From contig NC_051138.1 in NCBI RefSeq assembly GCF_014839805.1, forward strand, positions 16,830,020 through 16,894,019: a stretch of DNA of 64,000 nucleotides, written 5' to 3'. Below are positions 33,843-44,000 of this stretch, in pieces. The stretch comes from Manduca sexta (Eukaryota; Arthropoda; Insecta; Lepidoptera; Sphingidae). Made by a program: the position numbers and the translations under genes. Every line of letters begins with the position of its first letter. Positions within the stretch are counted from its first letter, which is position 1. The notes under the pieces were generated by a model. The model did no database searches. It saw nothing but the letters and a program-made list of their open reading frames with translations, and had not been told where the DNA came from.

Positions 33843-35574
33843 GTGTATGGAATGTGAGGCGTATACAGAAAATGGACATGGTAGCGGCAAGTTGCGGCAA
33901 GAAGGAGTCCGGCCGCAACACTGTAAGCAAGAGTCAGGGACCGGCGGCGTTAGCGAGGTGCGCCTGGGCTTCCCGTGCGGCGTGGGGCGCGGGCCTGCCC
34001 GCCGGCAGATGTATCTCAGCGTGGCGGCGGCCGACGTCACGCCCGCCGCGCCCGCTGCGCTCCTCGACGATGCTTCCACTGAGCTTCCCTTTATGAGCAA
34101 CATGGATGAGATATCCTATTGGATTTACACCAAGCGGGCTCCTTGCCTCATGAACTATGACAATCTCATCAAGAAACAGTATGAGGAAGCGCACAGCTCC
34201 AAATCGAAGCCGAAAAGTGTTCACGAGGTGCCTTCACCCAAAAAGAAGAAGAAAAGAAAACTATCCATCCTCGATGATGAATCAGTGTGTGCTGACAAAC
34301 AGCAAAATGTTTACTTTGATGTTTCACAAAGGAATAATAAGAAAATGATCATAAGTAGTAAGTCTGATTCTCACGGTTCGGACATTGATTTCAATATTAA
34401 AAACTCATCAATACAAGGCAAACCAAAGAGGTCTAAATTACAGAGGAGCAGTCGCACCACTCTGCACAAGAAAAACAAAATCATCACATCCACACCAAAA
34501 GTGACATCACTGAGAAGGAGCCTGCGGCAGGCTCAGCAGACACTAAACAATAGTCACTTAAATATGTCATTTATGTTTGGATCTGGAGTTGTAAATGGCA
34601 GTAATGTCAAAAACAATGTTTCTTTAGAAGAGACTGCTGCAGATAAACAAAAATTAGAAAACCTTGCAGGTGGAGATCAGTGCACTGACAAGAAAAATGC
34701 TACTAATGATAAAGTTAAGCCTAATGGGGTGAATGGACAATTTGAAGACCTGAGTGACATGTCTGGCTTCACTGCAAACTACATACGGTCTACTAAAGTG
34801 CAATCTAAGAAGACACCAAGGAAACTGAGGTGTAAGTCTGCTAGAAACCTTGTAAAGGACTCTAAACCCAACACATCTAAAGAGAGCACCACTGTTATGT
34901 GTGTCAACAAATCAGTGAACACCCCACAACAAAAAGCTACAGTTTTGAACTGCAGCACTGATTCATCACAAAATGTTATCAACTTAGTCACCACTAAGGA
35001 CAATGACAAACCAACAAAAGTTAACAAAAGCACATCTTTACTGAAATTCATGGACACAAAGTCCAAGAGTAAAGAAAGCGTAAGTAAACCAAAAAACAAT
35101 GTCAACCTAAACATCTCATTCCAGTCTAGCACTTCAAGGTATCCTAAAAGAACGAAAACGACAAAAACTGTAACCAATGCACAGACTAATAACAATGAGA
35201 GGAAAGTTAGCAAAAATTCTAGTGAATTTGACAATTCAGACAGGAAGGAAAACCCAGATGACAAAATAGTGTCTAGGACACGGAGCGGAAGGACTCTTGG
35301 GCTGACTTTGAGACAGCCCGAAAACACTGTACTTGTGCTTAGCAATTCTACTGAGCAAGTCAGTTCCATGGTGAGCATGAATGTAGCCAGCCCCCGAGCA
35401 GGGAGAGAACGGGTGAAAAGGAAGAAGCGTGTGTTAAACAGAACTGTACGCACAAGAAGGAGTGGGCAGTTGGCTCAAAAAGACTCTACGCGAGATAAAA
35501 GTGGTTTCGCGGCGTGTTTTTCGGACAGTGACAATGACAGTGAGCCTCTCCAGAGGAAGTTTTTCTGCACATGA
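33843..35574 (+). CDS. Uncharacterised basic, probably nuclear protein, 575 residues
   Basis: Single coding exon from ATG 33847 to TGA 35572-35574. I do not recognise a family. A likely 5' UTR intron is 33766-33842 (GAAT|GTAAGT ... TTTCCAG). Residues 1-80 are GC-rich, Gly/Ala/Pro-biased and least certain; Met55, Met83 or Met86 could be the true start. Residues 85-116 (MDEISYWIYTKRAPCLMNYD...) look structured. A nuclear-localisation-like PKKKKKRK is at 131-138. The rest is Ser/Asn/Lys-rich and disordered, with DLSDMSGFTANYIRSTK near 315 and a C-terminus of basic runs followed by FAACFSDSDNDSEPLQRKFF. This layout fits a chromatin- or chromosome-associated protein, by inference only. Head-to-head with DTL. 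Confidence 0.75.
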
Positions 35575-37868
35575 AGTTAGTTATTGTTCCAGTCTCAAAA
35601 AGTTATTCTAAACCAAGTACTGACTAGGAATTACAAATTATTACTGGTTTTCACCAACCTTCACAAATCTTAGACTGAAATGTAACACTATGATATGAAA
35701 GTGCCGTGCCGTTGCATTGTTTCATTTGGTGTTGATATACAATTAACAAAAAATGCTAGCTGTTATATGTCTTCTATGTTTATGGGAAGGTTGATGTAAA
35801 CAGCCATATAAATCACAATCTATAATCAATTTCAGAACCATATTTAATACATTAGGTAGTTGTATGCTTGTAACATCCCAATATTGCCCCATGTAAGACT
35901 AATATTGGTATTTCGTGAAAACTATATAGGTTTCCATTAAACAGAAATGTTTTTAATGTATGGATTTGCTCAGTGCCTCTTCCAAGCACAGCGCAATGTA
36001 AATATTGGCGTATTTATGACAAAATATACATGTATTTAACTTATACTACAGGACTTTATGTATTGTTGATTCCACAATACTAGTGATAAAAGCATTTTGT
36101 TACATTGGACATTTTGAGTATATTTGTATCATTTAGCTGGCCAATTGATGCAGATTATTATAGAGACTATGTTCCTAAAGGGTTGATTGTGAGAATATCA
36201 GATTGGAATATGAATGTGTAAATGTATTACAATTAATTAGAAATAACTATGGAATTTTGAAGGCATAACAATATGTTAATTAATTAAAGCCTTAATGTCA
36301 ATATGAACAAGATTGTCTCAATGAATGCATAAGTTGCTATTATAATATTTTATATTATTACAAAATGGTGGATTGCTACTTAACTTTTTGTCTAAACAGC
36401 AACAATTTGTAACCTAATCACCAGTCACTTCCCTTAAAAGTTGTATGTTGGCTCAATGTTTTTGTGTTGCAATGTTAATTATTTTGATGTGTTGTATGTT
36501 ATATCACAGATGTGAACTTGGTATATTAGCCTCAGATTAGGTTGATCTTTATTATGAGATATAAGTAAAAGTTATGAAATTATTGCCAAAAATAATAATA
36601 ATTTTTACTACTTATGCCTTTATCCATGAGTTATTTCAATAAATGTAGAGATAGTGGAGGCTCTGAGGGGTTCCAAAATTGTTTAACAAGCAAGGAACAA
36701 ACTTTTTGAGGCGGGTAACATCCGTGTTGTATGTATGTGTGAAATCAGTATTTGGACTGAGGAGTGTTTTGGATAAGGATGGTTGTTCATCTTATCACCT
36801 CGCCGCTGAAAATAGTTCTTGCCACAAAAGATTATAAAGCCGTGTATTCATTAGGCACTAATGGCACATCAAATCTTTTTAAAACACAAAGGTCACATTA
36901 TGACCCATACGAAAGATTTTTCGCACTAGAAATTGCAGATTTTTCCTGGACATATTACACTTGTAGAGCAAGAATATTTGGTTATTGTTGATATTGTAAG
37001 TAAAAATTCTGGCCTTTTAGTTCCTTACTAAAACAAATCAAAGTAAACTGAAAAATTGTTAATGGCAAAATTCTACACTGTTGAGTGTTGCATGCTATTT
37101 TTGCCTAGTAAATAAATGGCTTTAGATTTTGGGCTCTGCAACAATTTGTGTATAACACAGGTTGCATTGGATTTATTTTGTACAAAGTGCCATTTGAAAA
37201 TTAATATAAATTGTAATTATAATGTAATTGGAGTAAGTAGGTGTCGTAGCAGCGGATATTCACAGATGTATCACACAAATTCTGTTTTGAACCAATTTCT
37301 AGACAGGGTGTGTCATGTGTATTTGTTGATAAGCATTGATAGCAATGGAAAATATTTCTGATATTAAATTAATTTGTATATATTAGTCAATTAATTGATT
37401 TCCAACATGAAAAAGTTTTTTAATTTTTTATTTATAAATCAATTGTATAATTTAATACCAGAATTTTATATTAGACTTTATGTGTATGTTATTTATTGTC
37501 TGTGAATTTTCCGTTGTAAGTGACAAAGGGTTCAGAGTGTTGATGCCAGGGGTGCCCGCGGTCTTCACATGATTTTTATTTCACCAGTGATTGATTTGTG
37601 AATAACATGTACAACTGATGCTTCTGTTTATAGCTTGTCTGAAGTCAATTACAAGTGGAAACAGATTTGTTTTCGAATATTAAAGGATAAGGTGATAGCA
37701 GAGATTGACTGACTTCAGGCTGTCTGTAAATACTGGCTCTATAAAAGGCAGAGAACAGTCAGCAGATGGTTTTTAATTGTATATTAATGAGTGAATATTT
37801 TAAAATATGTGATAATATCCTGTTATTACATGAACTGTAATAATTTATAATAATATTATAAATTATTA
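35575..37868 (+). other. Long AT-rich 3' flank of the 575-residue gene
   Basis: Probable 3' UTR. AATAAA occurs at about 36639 and again near 37110, so the UTR may be 1.0-1.5 kb. No second gene is visible. A chance frame at 36764-36991 has no motif. Confidence 0.45.
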
Positions 37869-37935
37869 TTATCACAAGACAGCATAAAGCCCACTAAAAT
37901 ATTATTTTAATGGGCTTTATGCTGTCTTGTGATAA
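37838..37935. repeat. Near-perfect short hairpin next to an AT palindrome
   Basis: Arms 37869-37893 and 37911-37935 are perfect 25-bp inverted copies (outer part TTATCACAAGACAGCATAAA). The 17-base middle continues the pairing after one mismatch, giving a 67-nt hairpin with a tiny loop. Directly upstream, 37840-37868 is an AT-only palindrome (AATAATTTATAATA...). It could be a microRNA-like precursor, a very short MITE or the scar of an inverted duplication. Confidence 0.85.
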
Positions 37936-40328
37936 CAGACATTTTAAAGCGATAAATAATAAATATTTTATAATAAGAGCTGTACTCTGCCTTGATTGTA
38001 GTGATATTTGATGGTTAAATAATGTTCCATCAAACTATATACTACACCTATCATCAATTATGTTTTACTGCTATGTCCATTTTAAAAAGTAGGTAATTGA
38101 CTGACAGAGAAATCTAGATAAAAATCTATATTCATTGATATAATTTATATTAATTACGCTCTCTTTAGAAATTAATTTTAACTTTCTCTAGCCGCAACAG
38201 CTATTTTCCAGAATAAAGGAAGCAACGGAAGTGAGATAAATAATACATACAAAGAATTGCGCGTGGAATAGCCATACATAATAGTAATTTTATTATAAGT
38301 AACATGAATTATTAATAAATTTAAAATTTTAAACGAGAAAAGCGCGTATTGCGTATGATTTATTTATTTCTGGTGTTAAGAGGTCTTATGAAATAAATAA
38401 AATCTATACAAGGATATAAAACTTTATTAATTATATCAGAAGATTTGTATATTACTTTTTATTATACTGTATACTTTTTATTTTGTTCCGTGCACTTGGA
38501 TCTCAGTGGCAGTTATTTATATTGAAATATTGTGATGGCTGTTCCATTTTGCATTAATTAAATATAAAAATATTGTTATTAAATAAGAACAGGAATAGTG
38601 AAAGCCCCGGGCGCGTCCGTCAGCCGACCTATGTACCCAAGGCGAACCATGACTGTGTTAATGTATCCGAGTATTAGCATGCGTAATGCGTATACATAAA
38701 TAAATATAGAGCACGTTTCGTTTCATAAATTTATGAAATATTTGTGTACATTTTTAGCTTTATGTATTTCAAATTACTCAGTAAAGTTACTCTTATCCAT
38801 TTCTAATGTTTTATTTCGGCGTTCAATTTTAGATTAGTTTTAATATGACCTTATAATTTTATTTCGACGAATATTAATTAATTGTTGTCATGTTTGCACG
38901 ACCTGCCAAAATCATAAAATCTACACTATATAAAGTTGAAGTTTAATTGATTTTCTGAACGCGCTAATCTCGGGAACTATTGGTTCCAATTGAATTATTT
39001 TACTTATTGGATAACCAATTTGTTGGTTTGGAGCGGACTGCCGAGACGAATGTCCGCAGGTTCAAATCCCAAAGACACACACCTCTGACTTCTAAAATTG
39101 TGTGTATTCTTTTTTAATTATTGCTTGCTTTAACCGAGAAGGAAAACATCATGACGAAACCTGCACACTTGAGAAGTTTTCAATAGTCACTAGATCATAT
39201 TATGTCAGAATCATTATATTCTAGTCAGAATACTTTTTCAATCAACCATCATAATGACTTTTCTTACGTATTGTTATATTCTGTTTGCTCACTAAGGCAG
39301 TAGTGCGCTTATTTCATCACTTTTTTATTGCATAAAATTATCGGTTAAATTCTATAAATGCAATTAATTTGTCCAGAGCTTAGACTATCTAAATTCTAGG
39401 CTTTATGAGGGTACAACATTGCTAGGCCGTCAAGATATCTACGTATTTGATCACATGATTTATTGTAATGTAAATAAGTACTCAATCTAAATAAAGTTTA
39501 CATTTCGTAGTATTTTGCGCAACTCTCATAATTATCAACTGTGTTTTGGTTATTTAATTATAAAGCTGCGCTACTTTTAGATTATACTTATTAGATAGTC
39601 ATTTTTGTACGAAATTATCGCCAATTATTATTTTAAGTGAATAAGATTGATGTCTGATTTAATTGGCCATAATTAATTAATTAGACAATTTATGAAATCC
39701 TTCGATGCAAATATTGAGGAATCGAGATTTCGTGTTGACGATTTTACTGATAGAATTTAGGTAAAATAAATTTGTTTTTTTTTTTTTTTTTTGCCAGATT
39801 ACGTCTATGCAAGTATCAAGCGAATCAAATGCACAATATTATAAAACATACAATTGTTATAATATTATTTGCGACTAACATAAAATGTCTGTATAGAGTT
39901 AGGAATATTGCTGCACCTATTACTCAAGTATGTCTAATTAGTTATATTAAGTTCCCAGATCACTTAGGTACCTACTTATACTAAGAGATATATTTTCTAT
40001 AAAAATAGTTCGCAGGATTATAGGATCTTTAGATTGTGACCAATTTTAAATAAAGTCACTGGTAGGTATTTACATTAATATTTTAAGACAACAATCCTCC
40101 TGAAGGATACAAGGGAGAGAACATGGTTTTACCCAACTCTACTGGGCCTCGTGCTATTGCTGACCTAGATTCAACTATTTATATTATGCAACTATATTCT
40201 TTATTATTTATAATTATTATTGTCTACATGTGGGTCAAATCTGAGAAAACACATTTAGCCTTTTACTGTGGCCATGGACGACAGAAACTTAGACATGTTT
40301 TCAAACCACGTTTATATAGTGATGAAGG
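37936..40328. other. AT-rich intergenic stretch
   Basis: No coding sequence recognised. It contains a partial SINE-B (about 39.01-39.18 kb), a T16-17 run at about 39774-39792 and a GC-richer patch at 38.60-38.66 kb whose nature I cannot tell. Confidence 0.5.
39012..39182 (+). repeat. SINE family B, partial copy
   Basis: Matches the 5' half of the copy at 16809: CGGACTGCCGAGACGAATGT, CAGGTTCAAATCCCAAAG, CACACACCTCTGACTTCT, GGAAAACATCATGACGAAAC and CTGCACACTTGAGAAGTT. The head start and the 3' half are missing. Confidence 0.85.
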
Positions 40329-40449
40329 TGTGGTATTTGGGAATTATTCTCGTATTTGTCGATTTGCGATTGATTAGTTTATTTGCGCTTTTTACCAACA
40401 GATAGCTAGGTGAGTAGGTGTACCTGCTTGGGTTAATATTCAGTGCTCT
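40329..40449 (+). repeat. Upstream copy of the duplicated SDR promoter segment
   Basis: About 120 bp, highly similar to 40907-41030. Shared blocks are CTCGTATTT.TCG.TT.CGA, TATTTGCGCTT, CCAACAGATAGCTAGGTG and TATTCAGTGCTCT. The two lie in direct orientation 578 bp apart, with a MITE between them. Confidence 0.85.
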
Positions 40450-40659
40450 AGCATAAGTGCCTTCAATGCAAATTAACGCTGTAGATATATGTCGTAGTTA
40501 AACAACTTTAGTTTTTTTCCTGTGACGGTAAATGTCAAGCAACATAGCAAAACAAAACCTCAGAACAATAACGACAAAACACTGAATTACAAGGTACATA
40601 TATATAGCGTAACCTACATACATGTATATAGCGTGAGTATGACCGAGTAATGCAATAAG

Positions 40660-40842
40660 CAGGGCCCTTATTCTGTATGATAGTGTAAACGCGTAACGCG
40701 GCCGTGTCATGTTATCTTCGAGAAATGTGCGTGGAATGGTATTCTGTAAGCCAAATTTCTATAGTCCTAAACATGATGCGTTGTGTTATGTGCTTGTTAC
40801 GCACTGTCAAAATAACGTACGGGATAGAGAATAAGGCCCCTG
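40660..40842 (+). mobile_element. 183-bp MITE, family CAGGGGCCTTATTCT (copy 1)
   Basis: Ends are CAGGGCCCTTATTCTGTAT and ATAGAGAATAAGGCCCCTG, imperfect terminal inverted repeats. The body contains AAACGCGTAACGCGGCCGTG and TGTCAAAATAACGT. The copy at 61145 is the same length in opposite orientation. No coding capacity; no clear TSD seen. Confidence 0.88.
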
Positions 40843-40906
40843 GTCTTATATAACTGTACAATTCATATAAAAAAATTATAATACTTAAGTACTCACAGCA
40901 CTCAAA

Positions 40907-41030
40907 GTGTAGGATTTGGGAATCATTCTCGTATTTATCGGTTTACGACTGTTAACAGTATATTTGCGCTTGTTGCCAACAGATAGCTAGGTGGGTAGGT
41001 ATACCTACTTGTGTTGTTATTCAGTGCTCT
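40907..41030 (+). promoter_or_regulatory. Promoter-proximal copy of the duplicated segment, upstream of the SDR gene
   Basis: Direct repeat of 40329-40449, ending 44 bp before the SDR start codon, so it covers the expected promoter or 5' UTR. No TATA box stands out. Confidence 0.6.
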
Positions 41031-41074
41031 TCGAACGACTGGGTTGAACGCACGCGTTATTATTTAACAAAAAA

Positions 41075-44000
41075 ATGGAAACAACATTTGATAATAAAAT
41101 AGTATTGGTGACAGGTGCCAGTTCGGGTATCGGCGAGGCCATAGCATTGTTGTTTGCAAAATGTGGTGCTAAATTATCACTTGTGGGCAGAAATGAAAAG
41201 AATTTGCAAGATGTGGCCGCCCGGTGTGCCGCGGAGAAAGGAATTCAACCGTTTATTATTGTCGCTGATCTTTCTACCGACGAGGGATGTGAAAAGACCG
41301 CTAAAGACACGTTGGCTCATTATGGAAGGCAAGTTTATTTATTATAATTGGGTGTTTACTTTTTTATAATTTATGCTTTCGTAATGAGTTGGTAGTAGGG
41401 TAAGGCTCATATTTTTAGCGCATTTTGTAAAATGTTTGTGTCCGAAGAGTTAGACTCCAAAAAAAATAATAAAAAAAATATAATAAATCTAGTTTTTATA
41501 AAAATGAAATATAGTACGTATAATGTTTTATCTCAAATTTTTTCATAAACATATTTCTAGTATTTATTTTTCCACATTAAAATAAAAAATGTTCGACTTT
41601 TTCATTCCATACATTTTGTTGGTGTCCGCATACGCCCACTCCACACAAATCATTACACATATAATTTTTATCATTATGACTTTTTATTTTTCGTATATAT
41701 CTTGTTCTATAGGATATTAACTACGAAAAAAAACGACAACAACTACAATTAATCACCCCGTATTGTATATATTAACAACTTAAGAGGTGTCCCAAATTTT
41801 ATTCTCTTGTAACACGTCATTGTGTAACGCGATATTTCCTGGTCTTGTTTATAATCTACCATAAAGAATTAATTTAGTTGAAGTGACAATACTAGCTCAT
41901 CGTACTTGACACATTCCTGAACAATTCCGCCATCTTTTTTTCGTGTTAGTTGGAAGAACGTGTTGGAGCAGACTGTTTGTCGTTAAGAAAAGGTAAGATT
42001 TATTCCTTGGAATTATCATTAATTAAATAGTTGTCCTGATTTTTTGTTTTAAATCATACACAACAATCATTTCTTCGTTGAACTATGACAGTTTTTGAAG
42101 GCTATATTTATTACTTTACATGTTATGATTTTTTAGGTTAGTTCGTGTTGTAAATTACATCCGTTGTGCGACAGAGTGACACAAATTGTGCGACGTATTA
42201 CAACGGAAATTATAAAGGAAAGTGTAGATTGTAATATTTAAGAACAATAAAATTTTTGATCACTACACAAACTGTATTTATTTTTCCACAACATTTATAA
42301 AACATAATTTAAAAATAAGTCAGCTGAATCTGAAAATAAACAACTTAATAATACGTCATATATAATAAAAAATATATAAAAAAAATCATGTTTTTAATTT
42401 AATATTATTATTTATTTTATCAATTTACTATACACAAAATAATTCGAAAACTAAATATACATACTAAATACAAACATACATAAAAAATGAAATATATATA
42501 CCACTCACTTATTTAAAATGCAAAATAAGCTCTGTCAGTGTTACTGTGTAAAAAGGTTTACAAATTCTGTTGTAACACATTATTTCAGTTGTGACACCTT
42601 CTGTTGCGATCTCCTGTATGCGATAGCGCTAAAAATATGAGCCTTACCCAGTATAATCACTGTCATATTAAATATCAAAGAGATATGTCCAATTACCTAG
42701 CTAATTCACTACTTACGAAATTTTTTAAATTTCGTTAACCTATACTTACTTACCGAAATGTCCAAAATAAGTTCCTACCTATTGAATATGAAAAAAAATA
42801 TATGCACCTCTCTTCGCTGCATTGACTATGGTTATTTTCCAATGTCTGCAAGCTACTGACTAAGATATTTAATTATCTGCCTACTTTTGGGTTGGTACAT
42901 TGGTGTGGTTTTATTTTCAATGTACCTCTTTAAAATATTTTTTTAGTTGTCCGTACCTCAATAGGGAGGGTATTATATTCTTTGCTCGATAGGAACCCTT
43001 ATAGGATTTCTTTTTGTCTATCCGTCTGTCAGGACCCCCTTTCTCAGGACTGCGTAGAGCTATTAAGTCGAAATTTAAGTGGTTATGTAACTAAGATGTC
43101 AAATAATCGAGACTACGGTATTTTCAGCTATTAAAAAGTTTCATTTATGTCAACATATGACCGCTTATGTCAGTTTCTGTTGACCTAGAATCAGTAAAAG
43201 CGAATTCACTATTACAAACTTATTATTTTCGACTGGTGCAATAACCGTGTCTAGGGATCAAACGGGAAAGCTAAGTTTGTCAAATTTAAACTTATAATAC
43301 TTATATAAGTACTTTATATATTTAGATACCTTACTTACAAGTTTGTACGGTCTCCTCCTGTTTTTTATACAACTCCATGATACTAGTAGCCGACGCTTAA
43401 CGACACCTGTCCATAGTTACAAACAGACATCTAGAATGTTAATTTAAGGTAAGTATTTTACTATGCTTGTCGTCCTGGAACATCAGAATAACTATAACAT
43501 ACTATAAGAATTTGCAAAGTTCTTCAAAATAGGCTACATGCATTCGTTTGGCGGCAGAATTATAGTAATTATGGTGGTGTCTAAATGAAATGTCGTGTAC
43601 AAGAATATAAGTAGATATTAATGAACTACTAATTTTCTTAATGAAAATCGTAATAACTAAAATTCAAACTCCCAGGTTGGATGTACTGGTCAATAATGCT
43701 GGGATCAGCGCCAGGACCTGTATCCAAGTCACCGACATGAAGATCTTCGACGATGTGTTCAATACGGACGTGAGAGGAGTCTACAACTTGACGAGGCTGC
43801 TGGTGCCGGCCCTCATAGAGTCCAAGGGCAATATTGTCAACATCTCCAGCATATCTGGAACTGTTGTTGTGGTTGGCAGCCTGCCGTACGGTATGGCGAA
43901 GGTAAATATCGGAAAAAAACCTTATGAAAAATCCATAATAGATCATACTTTTTTAAATTTTCCATCAAATTAAATTGTTGTTCAAAAAATAATTAATTAA

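Noticed and set aside
34779..35453. 224-codon minus-strand frame (Leu/Val/Phe-rich)
   Set aside because: Shadow of the Lys/Ser/Asn-rich plus-strand protein; antisense of such sequence is hydrophobic by the codon table.
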